A stretch of 64,000 nt of DNA, taken from an uncultured Clostridia bacterium. Its GTDB lineage: Bacteria > Bacillota > Clostridia > TANB77 > CAG-508. The notes beneath the pieces are model-generated. The model was not told the DNA's origin. It worked only from the letters and a program-made list of their open reading frames with translations, and ran no database searches. The stretch covers positions 6,450-70,449 of the forward strand of contig CAKPNI010000004.1 of the NCBI GenBank assembly GCA_934168355.1. The letters are read 5' to 3'. The translations under genes and the position numbers were made by a program. Of this stretch, positions 1 to 10,632 are shown piece by piece (positions within the stretch are counted from its first letter, which is position 1; every line of letters begins with the position of its first letter).

Positions 1-47
1 CCTATTTTTATATATGCTCAGTTGAGAGATTTTATGCAAAATTTCTG

Positions 48-87
48 ATTGGGGACGGTTCCTTTCGCGAAAAGAACCGTCCCCAAT
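48..87. repeat. Dispersed GGGGACGGTTC palindrome, copy 1
   Basis: The arms ATTGGGGACGGTTC and GAACCGTCCCCAAT flank a TTTCGCGAAA-like loop. It lies just past the corrected stop of the LamG pilin gene and could act as a terminator. The same palindrome recurs at least six more times in the window, nearly always between genes. Confidence 0.8.
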
Positions 88-96
88 ACGAAAAAA

Positions 97-1420
97 TTAC
101 TTTTTAGAAAGATTATGATAAGCCATTGTCTTTATAGCATTTTGTAATATTTCATCAGAAGATAAAGTTTTATTATAGAGTCTTGTGGTATAACAAAGAC
201 CGTTTGGCATAACACCAATTGCCCTGTTTACTTATGGTACATCGTCCTATCTCAATAAATTTTAAATACTTTGCTGTGTTAACAAATTTATCGTAATATG
301 CTTTTGTGAGCCATCCTGTATCCAATAAATTTCCATTTATATAAATTGATTGAGTAGGTTTATCTGAATTTGAAGGGTCAAATACAATAGTTAAATAAAC
401 ATTATCATCAATAAAATTTGTAATTTCATATTGTTGATTATGAGGATATTTAGCTTCTGGCCAACTGCCGCATTCATCAGGATCCTCTAAGGATAAACTA
501 TAATGAAGCTTTTTCTTATCATATAGATATCCAAATCTTGTTTGACATTGATCATTAAAATTTCCTGTCCATAAACTAACCAATGGAGTAAACTTTGATT
601 CATAAAAAGAGTATAAAAAAGAATTCAAATTTCCATAAAATTCAAAGGTAAAACCATTAGAAAAATCAAATCCTTCATCATTATAAATTTCAATGTAATT
701 ATTTCCATTAAATTTAAAAGCATTCTTTTCTAAATCAATAAAGTCTTTTGGAGTATTAGATAGTTGCCTATCATATCCAGAAAAATTAGTAACATATTTG
801 TACGGTAATTGCTCATTAAAAGCACTTTTTCTTTTGTCATAAGAATTGTATATTGAATCATCATAATAATATAAACTAACATTATCTCCCCAAGTTGAAA
901 TATCATCACTTCCAATATTTGCAGCATCTATATTGAATAAGAGTCCATCAGACACTGCAAGACCAGAGGCGGAAGATAATTCGGTAAAAGTGTTTTCCTC
1001 TAATTTTATTATTTCGCCATTATTGTAATTAACTAACCAATTATATTTAGTTAAGCCGTAATCAGGAATATTAGTATTTTTGGGAATATAATTCCAAGAG
1101 TCGCCGTAACGTTGTTGAGAACTATTTATAACAATAAGATCCCATTGAGAATTATTAAATTTGGGATTATTTAATTTTTTCCCAATAAAGTATTTATTGG
1201 AATTATCTAAAGAGTTTTCCATAGAAGCAAGAGTATAGACAAGTTCTATTGCTTCTTTTTCATTGGATACAAGACTTAATTTTTGAGCATCAACAGCTTT
1301 GGTTAATAATCCATTTTCTCCAGTTAGCAAAGAAACACTAACTCCGGCTAAAATTATTAGAATAATAATTGTTACAACCAATGCAATTAAAGTGATGCCT
1401 TTTTCATTAGAGATTTTCAT
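97..1420 (-). CDS. Pilin-like surface protein with LamG-like domain (needs +1 shift at CGG)
   Basis: The N-terminus (about residues 1-35) is a type IV prepilin-like leader: basic residues, then KGITLIALVVT and a hydrophobic helix, expected to be cut after the Gly. Residues from about 190 on look like a concanavalin/LamG jelly roll (FKFNGNNYIEI, GFTFEFYG, IYINGNLLDTG). In the zero frame the protein ends at 173, right where the family has its last strand. Skipping one C at CGG (200-202) gives GLCYTTRLYNKTLSSDEI, the usual LamG ending, and a stop at 97 (440 aa in total). The start at 1420 is chosen over the ATG at 1429 because GAAAGG is well spaced only from 1420. Probably surface adhesion or carbohydrate binding; the ligand is unknown. 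Confidence 0.8.
200..202 (-). other. Recoding site 1: CGG T in LamG pilin
   Basis: The codons read GCC AAA CGG TCT in the zero frame. Dropping the C gives AAA GGT CTT (K-G-L), the expected LamG terminal strand. This is the only one of the eleven sites followed by T, so the rule is CGGN rather than strictly CGGA. Confidence 0.75.
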
Positions 1421-1489
1421 AAAAATCATTTCCTTTCTTTAAATCATTTGTACAAATAAAAAACCGACTAAACGACCAATATCAATTTA

Positions 1490-1518
1490 ATTATAATGGT
1501 TATATAACCAATAGTCAA
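1490..1518 (-). promoter_or_regulatory. Sigma-A-type promoter of the LamG pilin gene
   Basis: A -35 TTGACT (1513-1518) and a perfect -10 TATAAT (1490-1495) are separated by exactly 17 bp on the minus strand. They lie about 70 bp upstream of the start codon. The spacer contains the palindrome GGTTATATAACC, a possible operator. Confidence 0.7.
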
Positions 1519-1568
1519 GTGTCCTACAAAAATTATATAATTAAAATATAAAATTTTAGGAGAAATAA

Positions 1569-1811
1569 ATGGTTAAATTAAAGATAGAAAATGGAGAATT
1601 TAATTTTAAGTTAGATGACATATTAAAATTTAAAAAGCTAAGTATAAATAAATTAATGAGAGAAACTAATACAGATTTTAAAGTAATAAAAAGGATAATG
1701 ACAGGAGAGTTAGTTAGATTTGATATTTTTGTAATAGCAAGATTATGTGATTATTTGGGATGTACAATTACTGATATAATTGAATATATTCCTAATGAAA
1801 AGATTGGTTAA
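1569..1811 (+). CDS. Small XRE-family HTH regulator
   Basis: An 80-aa protein made almost entirely of one Cro/C1-type helix-turn-helix: INKLMRETNTDFKVIKRIMTG, then a second helical part, FVIARLCDYLGCTITDII, typical of the short HTH_26-like proteins. It is preceded by TAGGAG. It is transcribed away from the LamG pilin gene, so the shared 150-bp region could be its target; that is inference from position. Confidence 0.75.
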   Translation: MVKLKIENGEFNFKLDDILKFKKLSINKLMRETNTDFKVIKRIMTGELVRFDIFVIARLCDYLGCTITDIIEYIPNEKIG

Positions 1812-1823
1812 ATAGTTTTTCGT

Positions 1824-1864
1824 ATTGGGGACGGTTCTTGTAGCTTAAAAGAACCATCCCCAAT
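1824..1864. repeat. Dispersed GGGGACGGTTC palindrome, copy 2
   Basis: Arms ATTGGGGACGGTTC and GAACCATCCCCAAT (one arm has A in place of G, giving a G-T-type mismatch). It lies between the convergent HTH gene and DUF4116 gene, where it could terminate both. Confidence 0.75.
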
Positions 1865-1873
1865 GCAAAAAAT

Positions 1874-2395
1874 TTATTCAACTAACCTCTTAACCTCTTC
1901 ATCCTTCTTCATTCTCTCGCTCAAATAATGAAAAGCAACTTTATTTTGTCCAACTGCAATCTTAGCAATTTCCTCATTATCACGAAGCCTAAAACTTGCA
2001 TACTTCACAATAATTCCCTTATTACTAACAGCCGCTTTCACAACATCATAATCATCTCTTAACTCTGTACTTGCAAAATACAAAGTTTGCCCATAAGATT
2101 CTACACTTGATAGTACTACATCCTTATCTGCTCTTAAAGTTTCAGATGCATAACAAGCTGTCCAAGGAGCACCTTTAATTGCAAGTAACATTAATTCTTT
2201 ATTATCTTTTAGTCTATTACTTGCAAATTCCATTGCTTCACCATCATTTTCTAAAGCTGTTTTTACCACTTCTTCATCATCTCTTAGTCTATCTGATGCC
2301 CATTCTAACAGCTTTCCCTGCTCAGCTACTGCCTTTAATACATATTCTTTATTATCACAATTTGCTCTAATTGCTGTAACTTCTGGTGCTTCCAT
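1874..2395 (-). CDS. DUF4116 repeat protein
   Basis: A 173-aa protein built from about five repeats of roughly 24 residues, each with the pattern (V/I)LxAVxxxGxxLxxASxxLRxDxEVV. This is the DUF4116 helical repeat. There is no signal peptide or membrane helix. It lies 15 bp downstream of the lytic transglycosylase and probably shares its transcript with polA. The biochemical function of the family is unknown; such repeats usually suggest a binding scaffold. Confidence 0.75.
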   Translation of the reverse strand: MEAPEVTAIRANCDNKEYVLKAVAEQGKLLEWASDRLRDDEEVVKTALENDGEAMEFASNRLKDNKELMLLAIKGAPWTACYASETLRADKDVVLSSVESYGQTLYFASTELRDDYDVVKAAVSNKGIIVKYASFRLRDNEEIAKIAVGQNKVAFHYLSERMKKDEEVKRLVE

Positions 2396-2410
2396 TTATA
2401 TCACTTCCTA

Positions 2411-2990
2411 TTAATTGCTTTTTCCATATATATCTTTATAAATTTCATAATCTCTTAAAATCTTTCTAACATAATTATTAGTTTCTGTAAAAGGAACATT
2501 TTCTATATCTGACCCATCTGCTTTCAAAGTCCCCTTTTCTATCCAACCATCAACATTTCCGCTTCCTGCATTATAGGCTGCTAATGCTAAATTTATATTG
2601 TCATATTTTTGAATTAACATAGATATATATTTTGTACCTAAATTTATGTTTATATCTGGTTCTAAAATATTTTCCTCATTTAAATCAATATTTATTCTTT
2701 TGGCTATATCTTCTGCAGTTGAATACATAAGTTGCATAAGACCTTTTGCTTCTCTATGTGATACTGCATCAGGCTCAAAATTGCTTTCTGCTTTTATTAT
2801 TGCATATATTAAGTATTCATCTACCCCATATTCGTTTGCATATTTTTTTACATATTCTGTATATTCTTGTTTATATACTTTTGTGAGTATTTGATTTCTT
2901 ATTGTTTTAAAATCTATTTTTCCTAAAATTGATAAGACTATTCCGCACTAATATTATTAGTATAATTATTTTCTTTATTAGTTTAATCAA
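2411..2990 (-). CDS. Membrane-anchored SLT lytic transglycosylase (needs +1 shift at CGG)
   Basis: A soluble lytic transglycosylase (GH23) cleaves the MurNAc-GlcNAc bond of peptidoglycan. Visible are the catalytic-Glu region IIKAESNFEPDAVS, then KGLMQLM and the AAYNAGSGNVDGW motif. The start is TTG at 2990 with AAGGAG in front. It gives a signal-anchor MIKLIKKIIILIILV that runs into CGG at 2943-2945. With the C skipped, the frame continues GIVLSILGKIDF into the enzyme (192 aa in total). Without the shift the catalytic domain has no export signal. The gene starts 13 bp after polA. Confidence 0.8.
2943..2945 (-). other. Recoding site 2: CGG A in lytic transglycosylase
   Basis: The zero frame TTA GTG CGG AAT stops after about ten more codons. 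Skipping C gives GTG GGA ATA within the signal-anchor helix (Gly at residue 16). Confidence 0.75.
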
Positions 2991-3003
2991 TTTTTTCTCC
3001 TTT

Positions 3004-5731
3004 CTACTTACAATCATACCAACTCTCAGCCCTAGAAACCTCAGCCACCAAAGGCACATCAAGTTTAGCTGCAGCCTCCATATTGCTCTTCAAAATCTCT
3101 TCAACCTTATCAGCCTCTGCAACCGGAGCTTCAATCATCATCTCATCATGAACCTGTAAAACAATTTTAGCCTCCATGCCCTGTTTTTGCAACTCTTTAT
3201 AAACCCTAATCATTGCAATTTTCATAATATCAGCTGCTGTACCCTGAATAGGAGTATTCATCGCAGCACGTTTTCCAAATTCTCTAACCATATAATTATT
3301 AGATGATAATTCTTTTATATACCTTCTTCTTCCAAACATTGTTGCAGAATATCCTTTTTCTTTTGCTTCCTCAACTATATCTTGCATATATTTATTTACT
3401 CCTGAATATTCTTCTAAATATTGTTCAATATATGCTTTTGCTTCTTTTCTACTAATTCCGAAGTTGACCTGCTAATCCAAAATCACTTATTCCATAAACT
3501 ATTCCAAAGTTTACCGCTTTTGCACTGCTTCTTTCTTCTTTTGTTACTTCTTCAATTGGCTTGTGAAGTACTTTTGAGGCTGCCTGTTTATGGATATCTT
3601 CTCCATTTACAAATGCATCTATCATATGTTTATCTTTTGACATATGAGCTAGCACCCTAAGTTCTATTTGCGAGTAATCTGCATCTATATACACCTTTCC
3701 CTCATCTGGAACAAATACTTTTCTTAACCTCTTTCCAAGTTCCATTCTTGTAGGTATATTTTGAAGATTTGGCTCTGTTGAACTTATTCTTCCTGTTGCT
3801 GTTATTGTTTGATGGAAAAATGAGTGTATTCTGTTTGTTTTAGGATTTATATATGGTCTCATTCCCTCAACATATGTTGAATTTAATTTACAAAGTTTTC
3901 TGTATTCTAGTATTTTTTCTATTATTGGATGTTCATTTATTAATTTTTCCAACACATCTTCTGATGTTGAATATCCATTTTTTGTTTTCTTTTTTGATTG
4001 TAATCCTAATTTTTCAAATAAAATTACTCCCAACTGTTTTGGTGAATTTATGTTAAATTCTTCTCCAGCTAAAGTATATATTTCTGATGTTAGAAAATCT
4101 ATTCCATCTTTTAGTGTTTTCCCAAATTCTACAAGTTTGTTTTCTTCTATATGCATACCATTCCATTGCATATTTGCTAATACCTCAACAGTTGGCATAT
4201 CTATGTTTTGGAATAATTCTATTCCATCTATTTCTTTTAATTTTGATGTTAATATTTCAGATAATTCATATATTCCATATGCATAAAATCCTGTTTTATA
4301 TTTTAAAACATCAACACTATTTTCTTGGGCTTCAAATAATGTAATTTGCTTTGTATTTTCACTTGCTCCATTACTTTCTAGGTATTCACTTATATTCAAA
4401 TCCAAATATTTTTCCATTAAATTATCTATTAAATATTTTCCCTCAGTTGGGTCTAATATATAACTTGCAACTGATACATCATATTTTAGATTTTGTACAT
4501 TAATTCCTATTTGTTTTAATAGAATATAGACTCTTCCTAATTCAAAACCAAATTTTTCTATTGTTTCATTTTCAAAAATTCGTTTTAAAAATTCATCAAA
4601 TTCGTTTTCAATACCTTTTCTTTTTATATAATAAACCTCTTTTTCCTCAAAATTACAAATTGATATTGATATTATATCTTGTTTTATTATATCCTCTTTA
4701 TTTTGATTTTCTTCTAATCCTAAATAAAAAACTAGCTTTTTAAGTTTGCCCAATTTTTCTTTTACATCTTTTATTGGTATTTCAGAATTTATCTTAAATA
4801 AATGTTCTAAATCCTTTTTATTCTCGCTACTACTTTGGGCACCATCTAGATTAAATCTTTCTATATATTTCTTAAAATTGCATACTTTAAATAACTCTAA
4901 GACCTTTTCCTTGTCCCATTCTTCTACTTTTAAAACTTCTAAAGTATCGTCAAGTGGTACATTTACATCTATTTCTCCAAGTTGTCTTGAGATAAATGCC
5001 ATTTCTTTGTTATTTACAATTGATTCTTTTTGTTTTCCTTTTAAGTCATCTGTACCTTCCTCAATTTGCTTGTACAAATTCTCAATTGTGCCATATTTTT
5101 TAACGAGATTAATTGCGGTTTTAGGTCCAATGCCTGGAACACCAGGAATATTATCTGATGTATCACCTTGTAAACCTTTTACTTCTATTAATGACTTTGG
5201 CTCTACTCCATATTCTTCTAATACCTTTTGCCTATCATAATCATCTACTTCAGTTTTTCCTTGCTTTGTTCTTGGAATTCTAATTGTTATATTATCACTT
5301 GCAAGTTGAAATGTATCTCTATCTCCTGAAAGTATTATTACATCTAACCCTTGAGCTTCTCCATATTTACTTAATGTTCCTAATATATCATCACCTTCGT
5401 AGCCTTCTTTTTCTACTATGTCTATGTTCATTGCTCTTAATATATCTTTTATAACAGGCATTTGATCAGCAAGTTCCTCGGGCATTCCGTGACGATTTGC
5501 TTTATATCCCTCATATAATTTATGTCTTGCAGTTTTTGCTTTTAAATCAAATGATACTGCCATATAATCTGGATTTAAGTCCTCTAAGTTCTTAAATAAT
5601 ATTGCTAAAAATCCATATATTGCATTTGTGTATTTTCCATCTGTTGTCATTAGCATTTTACTTCCCATTATTCCGTAAAATGCTCTATTCATTATACTAT
5701 TTCCATCTATTAATAGAAGTTTCTTTTTCAC
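3004..5731 (-). CDS. polA: DNA polymerase I (needs +1 shift at CGG)
   Basis: Family A DNA polymerase for gap filling in repair and Okazaki-fragment maturation. The N-terminal 5'-3' exonuclease runs from KKKLLLIDGNS through LSGDRDTFQL and GDTSDNIPGVPGIG. A middle domain resembles a degenerate 3'-5' exonuclease. The polymerase domain has DADYSQIELRVLAH and later LQVHDEM. The start is GTG at 5731 behind GGAGG. At residue 758 the frame meets CGG (3458-3460) and would end two codons later, losing the last 150 residues including the catalytic HDE motif. Skipping the C gives QLGISRKEAKAY and a normal 908-aa protein. A gene this central is unlikely to be a decayed pseudogene. Confidence 0.9.
3458..3460 (-). 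other. Recoding site 3: CGG A in polA
   Basis: The codons are CAA CTT CGG AAT TAG in the zero frame. Skipping C gives CAA CTT GGA ATT AGT (Q-L-G-I-S), the conserved segment between the O-helix region and the palm. Confidence 0.85.
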
Positions 5732-5751
5732 TGTTTTCCTCCTTTTTTCGT

Positions 5752-5791
5752 ATTGGGGACGGTTCTTTTCGTAAAAGGAACCGTCCCCAAT
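5752..5791. repeat. Dispersed GGGGACGGTTC palindrome, copy 3
   Basis: Perfect arms ATTGGGGACGGTTC / GAACCGTCCCCAAT lie between polA and the upstream oxidoreductase gene. Confidence 0.8.
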
Positions 5792-5806
5792 GAGAAAAAA
5801 TGTTGT

Positions 5807-5837
5807 TGTACCAAAAAGACCCGGTCCCAATGGTACA
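5807..5837. repeat. GGTCCC-type palindrome adjacent to copy 3
   Basis: TGTACC and GGTACA form an inverted repeat enclosing GACCCGGTCCC. It appears to be a related but distinct variant of the dispersed palindrome, placed 15 bp from copy 3. Similar GGACCGGTTC-type units occur near 23.5, 45.3 and 59.2 kb. Confidence 0.6.
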
Positions 5838-5840
5838 TTT

Positions 5841-7397
5841 TTATTTTTTCTCTTCGTGATATTCTTTCTCAGTATTTACATTCCAAATATTAGATTTTTC
5901 TTTTACTCCATTTTTTATATTTTTAACCGCTTCAAATGCAGTTACCATAGAATGATCCATGTTGTTGTATCTATGTTGACCATTTCTTCCTATGCAATAT
6001 AAATTTTGAAAACTGTCTAAATATTTAATTAATTCATCCATTCTAGAATATGTGTCAAAATATGCTGGATATGCTTTTTTTACTTTTTCTCTATGTGAAT
6101 CTAAAATGTTATTTTTTTCTATTATACCCATTTTTATTAATTCTTTAGCAGCTACATCTGTAAACTCTGCGTCACTCATATTCCAGTACTTGTCCCCCTC
6201 ACTACATGTATATTCTAACCCTATCCATACAGTATTTCTTGGGTCTTTTAACATATATGGTGACCAGTTATTAAAGATTTGTATTCTAAGTAGTTTTGCT
6301 TCTGGCTCATGAACATATATCCAACAATCTGGAACAATGTTTCCAAGTGTTTGGATATCTGTTTCATTTTTTAAATTTAATTTATTTACCAATAATCCAA
6401 CTGTCATGAAATCTCTATATGGTAAACCTTTTGCAATTTCTAGCATATCTTCTGGAACATTTTCTCCTTTTAATCCACAAACTAAGTCTTTTACTGGCAT
6501 TGTAGATATAAATATATCGCCTGCAATTGTTACATTTTCCCCATTTACCTCACATTCTACAGATACAATTTTTCCATCTTGGATATTTATATTTTTTACT
6601 TTATATCCCTTTAAGATTTTTCCACCTTTTTTCTCAACTCTTGTAGCCAATGTTTCCCACAATTGACCCGGACCAAATTTGGGGTACCAAAATTGCTCTA
6701 TTAAAGATGTTTCTGTGTTTTCTTTATTTTTTTTGCCAAATAATTTATTAAACATATCTTTTATAATTGCTTTTATAGAAACTCCTTTTACTCTTTGAGC
6801 CCCCCAATCTGCTGAAATTTCTGAGGCTTTTCTTCCCCATAGTCTTTCTGTGTAGTTTTTGAAAAACATTTTGTATAGTTCTTCACCAAATCTGTTTATA
6901 TAAAAGTCTTCAAGTGAGTTTTCTTTTCTTTTGAAAATTATGGCTTTTAAGTAACTAAATCCTACTTTGATGGTTCTAATTAGTCCCATATTTTTTAGTG
7001 TTTTCCATTTTAAGCTTACAGGATAATCGAAGAATTTTTTTAGGAAATATATTCTTGATACTCTTGTTCTTATAAGCATAACTTCATCTTCTGTATTTGG
7101 ATTTGGTCCACCTGCATTTAATGTTTTTGTTCTTTTTAATTCTTCATCATCAAATGAATTTTCTCCTTGTATAGGCATAAGCTCTTCCCAATATTTCATT
7201 ACTTCTGGGTCTTTTGAGAAAAATCTGTGTCCACCTATATCCATTCTATTGCCATTGTATTTTACTGTTCTTGATATTCCACCAATTTCATTTGTTTCTT
7301 CTAAAATTGTTACATCATATTTTTCTTTTTCATCTAATAATTTGTCTGCTGCAGTAAGTCCTGCAGGACCCGCTCCTATTATAATTACTTTTTGCAT
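5841..7397 (-). CDS. FAD-dependent oxidoreductase, protoporphyrinogen-oxidase/UDP-galactopyranose-mutase-like
   Basis: A 518-aa flavoprotein. The N-terminus has the dinucleotide-binding [13 protein letters not shown] (GxGxxG) with the acidic strand end LEETNEIGG, then the second FAD motif GGHRFF. The C-terminal FAD-contact region is [18 protein letters not shown]. This arrangement is shared by UDP-galactopyranose mutase-like and COG1232 enzymes. RYNNMDHS matches mutase-like members that act in surface-polysaccharide synthesis, but the substrate cannot be fixed from sequence alone. It ends about 100 bp before polA, with palindromes in between. Confidence 0.75.
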   Translation of the reverse strand: MQKVIIIGAGPAGLTAADKLLDEKEKYDVTILEETNEIGGISRTVKYNGNRMDIGGHRFFSKDPEVMKYWEELMPIQGENSFDDEELKRTKTLNAGGPNPNTEDEVMLIRTRVSRIYFLKKFFDYPVSLKWKTLKNMGLIRTIKVGFSYLKAIIFKRKENSLEDFYINRFGEELYKMFFKNYTERLWGRKASEISADWGAQRVKGVSIKAIIKDMFNKLFGKKNKENTETSLIEQFWYPKFGPGQLWETLATRVEKKGGKILKGYKVKNINIQDGKIVSVECEVNGENVTIAGDIFISTMPVKDLVCGLKGENVPEDMLEIAKGLPYRDFMTVGLLVNKLNLKNETDIQTLGNIVPDCWIYVHEPEAKLLRIQIFNNWSPYMLKDPRNTVWIGLEYTCSEGDKYWNMSDAEFTDVAAKELIKMGIIEKNNILDSHREKVKKAYPAYFDTYSRMDELIKYLDSFQNLYCIGRNGQHRYNNMDHSMVTAFEAVKNIKNGVKEKSNIWNVNTEKEYHEEKK

Positions 7398-7422
7398 TTT
7401 GGTAGCCCTTTCTTAAAGGTTT

Positions 7423-8541
7423 TTAAATTAGATTTTCAGGATTTAAGCATTTTAATTCATCTATTACAAACATTCCATCTTTTCTTATTAAAACATCATC
7501 AAACCAAATTTCTCCTCCACCATATTCTGGTCTTTGAATATTTACAATGTCCCAATGAATGCTTGACCTATTCCCATTATCACTTTCTTCTAAGCTATCC
7601 CCCGGTGTAAAATGGAAACTTCCTTTTATTTTTTCGTCAAATAAAGTGTCTCCGATTGGCCTATCTACATATGGATTTAATCCAAATGCAAATTCACCTA
7701 TGTATCTAGCTCCATCATCTATATCCAAAATCTCATTTAATTCTTTTGTTTTATTTGATGTTGCATTTATTATTTTTCCATCTTTGAATTCAAATCTTAT
7801 ATTGTTAAATAAAATTCCATTATAGGTTGTTTCTGTATTGTATGTTATATAACCATTTACGCTTTCTCTTACAGGTGCTGAAGCTACTTCTCCATCTGGA
7901 ACGTTGAATGTTCCTGTATATTTTTCGGCAGTTATTCCTTTTATACTAAATGTTAAATCTGTTCCATTTCCTATAATATGTACTTTATCTGTTTTGTTCA
8001 TTAAATTTTTTAAGTTATCCATTGCATCTGACATTTTTTTATAATCTAAATTACAAACATTGAAAAAGTATTCTTCGAATTCGTCTCTGTTCATTTTGCT
8101 CATTTGTGCCATTGAGTAATTTGGATATCTTAATATACACCATTTTGTATGTTTTACTCTCTCTTCAAAATGCACTTGTTTTTGATAATATTTATTATAT
8201 AAATCCATATTTTCCTTTGGAATTCCATTTAATTCTGATGTATTTGATGTTGCTCTAATTCCTATATATGCATCCATATCTTTCATTCTTTGATAATCAT
8301 GTTTTGTATACAATTTTATTTGTTCTTCATCTGCATTTTGTAACATAATTCTTAGTAATTCATAATTTACTATGTTAAAATATGGTCTCGCACCTAGTTC
8401 TTCTGCTTTTTTTATTAGTTCTTTGGCTAGTTCTAGTCCATCTTCTCCCAATACTTCTATTAAAATATTATCACCTTTTTGGATATTTACTGAATATGTA
8501 AGTAAATTGTTGGCTAATTTTTCAATTCTAAAATCAATCAT
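7423..8541 (-). CDS. M29-family aminopeptidase
   Basis: Leucyl aminopeptidase of family M29 (AmpS/PepS type), a cytoplasmic metal-dependent enzyme releasing N-terminal residues. Visible are IGIRATSNTSEL, the substrate/metal region FNVPDGEVASAPV with the catalytic Glu, EFAFGLNPYV, and the HWDIV metal ligand near the end. The ATG at 8541 is chosen because family members begin MIDFRIEKLA. It overlaps the stop of the upstream small gene by 8 bp, which implies translational coupling. Length (372 aa) is slightly shorter than the usual 400 or so. Confidence 0.85.
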   Translation of the reverse strand: MIDFRIEKLANNLLTYSVNIQKGDNILIEVLGEDGLELAKELIKKAEELGARPYFNIVNYELLRIMLQNADEEQIKLYTKHDYQRMKDMDAYIGIRATSNTSELNGIPKENMDLYNKYYQKQVHFEERVKHTKWCILRYPNYSMAQMSKMNRDEFEEYFFNVCNLDYKKMSDAMDNLKNLMNKTDKVHIIGNGTDLTFSIKGITAEKYTGTFNVPDGEVASAPVRESVNGYITYNTETTYNGILFNNIRFEFKDGKIINATSNKTKELNEILDIDDGARYIGEFAFGLNPYVDRPIGDTLFDEKIKGSFHFTPGDSLEESDNGNRSSIHWDIVNIQRPEYGGGEIWFDDVLIRKDGMFVIDELKCLNPENLI

Positions 8542-8770
8542 CTTTTGCTTTCTCCATCCTAATATATTTCTTATACAAATAATCACATTGCTCTTCTGTA
8601 ATATCACCATCAACCCAAGCACTATTAACAGAGCCTTGAACCTCATTTATTAAACAATCTATATAACTGACATTATTTTTCAATCCCTCTTTTAAATTTT
8701 TAATGTCATTTTCCAAATAAGGAGGCAAACATTTTTCCAAAATTTCCTCATTATATCTTTTTTTCATCAC
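8534..8770 (-). CDS. Small hypothetical protein coupled to the aminopeptidase
   Basis: A 78-aa acidic and basic helical protein starting MMKKRYNEEILEKCLPPYL and ending with a KKYIRMEKA helix. There is no signal or membrane segment, and I do not recognise the family. It ends in TGA overlapping the ATG of the M29 aminopeptidase, so the two are probably cotranslated. The TGA is one of the few TGA stops in the window and supports TGA being a normal stop here. Confidence 0.6.
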   Translation of the reverse strand: MMKKRYNEEILEKCLPPYLENDIKNLKEGLKNNVSYIDCLINEVQGSVNSAWVDGDITEEQCDYLYKKYIRMEKAKDD

Positions 8771-8783
8771 CTATCACTCTCCT

Positions 8784-10073
8784 TTATACACTTAAATTCT
8801 GCATATATATAACCTCAAACACAACCGCCAAAATCGCAAACAAATAAACCATGCAGCTTACAGCTTTTTCACATTTGATACCTTTTACCCCATCTGCAAT
8901 AAAAATCATACCAAATAAAATTGTAGGCACAATATACCTAAAATCCATTGTACATGCATAAGGCATTGTAGTATTTGAATATATAAACATTAATATTTGT
9001 GTAAAATAAAAAACAATTATCATTTTTATTTCCATTGTTTTTTCTTTGGTTATAAGTTGCTTAATCAAACAAATTAAACTTATTATAATAATTATAGTGT
9101 TTAAAACAAGCATGGCTATAGCAATTCCATTCACATTTTCTAAGTGGTATTCGCCAAATAATGAGCTTTTTACTAAATATGCCCATACATTACAATCTTC
9201 TGTTGGATAATCAAAAACTTTTAACCATTCTCTTGAAAATGGATTAAATCTTTCAAGTAAACCTCTGTTTCCACAATACACTGCCTGACCTGCTTTTGGT
9301 ACATAAAATATTGATTGATTAAATAAAATCAAGTTTCTTATACTATAAGATAAACCTATTCCAAGTGCAATTACTCCAAATACAATGAACTTTAAAATAT
9401 ATGCTTTTATTACTTTTTTATCTTTTTCTTTAAAATAATCATTCCAAAATTTGTCTATGAAAACATATAAAATTGGTACTGCAATTATTGTTCCAGATAT
9501 TTTTGTTAGTGCAATTAAACCTGTTGTAATTGCTAAAATTATCGTATTTTTCATACTAGTGTTTTTATACCATTTTAATACATATAAAATTCCGAAAAAT
9601 GTTAGCATTATCATTAAAATATCATTATTTATACTTCCTGATAAAATTATAAATGTTGGATGAACAGCTATTATTGTAATTACCAGTAATTTTAATTTGT
9701 CATCAATTCCTAATTCCTTTAGTATAAAATATGAAATTACAATTATTACTGATGAATATATAGCTGTTAAAATTTGTAAACTTTCTTCGGCATTTTCTAA
9801 ACCTATTCCAAATACCTCAGCTAACTTAAGCCAACCAGCTGAAATTATATGATGTAATGGCTGTTGGTAAAATTGCCATTTATTATGTTCAGGTAATTTT
9901 CCTGTTTCATAAATTGTTTCAATATATGCTAAATGTCCTACTTCCTTTTCCATATCATGTTGTCTTTTAGTTATTGGTGTGTATGCAATATAAATTATCC
10001 TTAATATTATTCCCATAATAATAACAGCTAAAATTATTTTTTTGTAATTTATTTTTTCAAGAATTTTTTCCAT
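8784..10073 (-). CDS. Multi-pass membrane glycosyltransferase-like protein (GT39/ArnT-like fold)
   Basis: A 429-aa protein with roughly ten transmembrane helices. After the first helix comes a long external loop with QQPLHHIISAGW and the acidic pair HDMEKEVGH. This resembles GT-C enzymes that use polyprenyl-phosphate sugars, with an acidic residue after TM1 and a P(L/P)H motif. Internal repeats such as VHPTFIILSGSINNDILM fit the PMT_2-like arrangement. Acceptor and donor are unknown. It follows the COG2426 protein by about 20 bp. Confidence 0.65.
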   Translation of the reverse strand: MEKILEKINYKKIILAVIIMGIILRIIYIAYTPITKRQHDMEKEVGHLAYIETIYETGKLPEHNKWQFYQQPLHHIISAGWLKLAEVFGIGLENAEESLQILTAIYSSVIIVISYFILKELGIDDKLKLLVITIIAVHPTFIILSGSINNDILMIMLTFFGILYVLKWYKNTSMKNTIILAITTGLIALTKISGTIIAVPILYVFIDKFWNDYFKEKDKKVIKAYILKFIVFGVIALGIGLSYSIRNLILFNQSIFYVPKAGQAVYCGNRGLLERFNPFSREWLKVFDYPTEDCNVWAYLVKSSLFGEYHLENVNGIAIAMLVLNTIIIIISLICLIKQLITKEKTMEIKMIIVFYFTQILMFIYSNTTMPYACTMDFRYIVPTILFGMIFIADGVKGIKCEKAVSCMVYLFAILAVVFEVIYMQNLSV

Positions 10074-10094
10074 ACCGAATCTCTTTCTACTAAA

Positions 10095-10610
10095 TCATCC
10101 CACTACTTTAGCAACTAATCCAAATGATATTATCATCATTATTATACTTGCCATAAATACACCAGCTACAACTGCTAAAAATGTCTTTTTTCTATCCATT
10201 TCTAGTACTGATGCTATAAGTGAACCTGTCCATGCACCTGTTCCCGGAAGTGGAATTCCTACAAATAATACTATTCCCAGGTATCCAAATTTTTCTATTT
10301 GACCTTTATGTTTTTCTACTTTTTGGTCTAGCCAATTTGCTATTCCTTTAAAATGTTTACTATTTCTCATCCAATTTAATATTTTATTTATTAATAATAA
10401 TATAAATGGTATTGGAAGTAAATTTCCAACAATACTTATTATATAACTTGGTATTGGGTCTAACCCTAAAAGTGCAGCAGCAAGCAGCCCTCCTCTTAAT
10501 TCTAGTATTGGTAATAATGATATTATAAATACTAAAATTTCTTTTCCAAAGGCAATAGCTGTTATTCCTCCAAATGCTCCTATTATTGCGTTTACTAATT
10601 TTTCACTCAT
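10095..10610 (-). CDS. COG2426 small multidrug-export-like membrane protein
   Basis: A 171-aa integral membrane protein of the Sm_multidrug_ex family. Typical motifs are PILELRGGL near residue 35, then KFGYLGIVLFVGIPLPGTGAWTG near residue 110, and an inverted membrane topology of four to five helices. The transport substrate is unproven for this family. The start is preceded by AAGGAAG. The stop is TGA. Confidence 0.8.
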   Translation of the reverse strand: MSEKLVNAIIGAFGGITAIAFGKEILVFIISLLPILELRGGLLAAALLGLDPIPSYIISIVGNLLPIPFILLLINKILNWMRNSKHFKGIANWLDQKVEKHKGQIEKFGYLGIVLFVGIPLPGTGAWTGSLIASVLEMDRKKTFLAVVAGVFMASIIMMIISFGLVAKVVG

Positions 10611-10632
10611 TTTTTTCTTCCTTTCTCCCCAT

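Noticed and set aside
10073..10095. TGA as a general tryptophan codon
   Set aside because: TGA ends several normal genes at expected lengths (PssD, radical SAM, small gene before M29 aminopeptidase), so only the kinase TGA is unusual.
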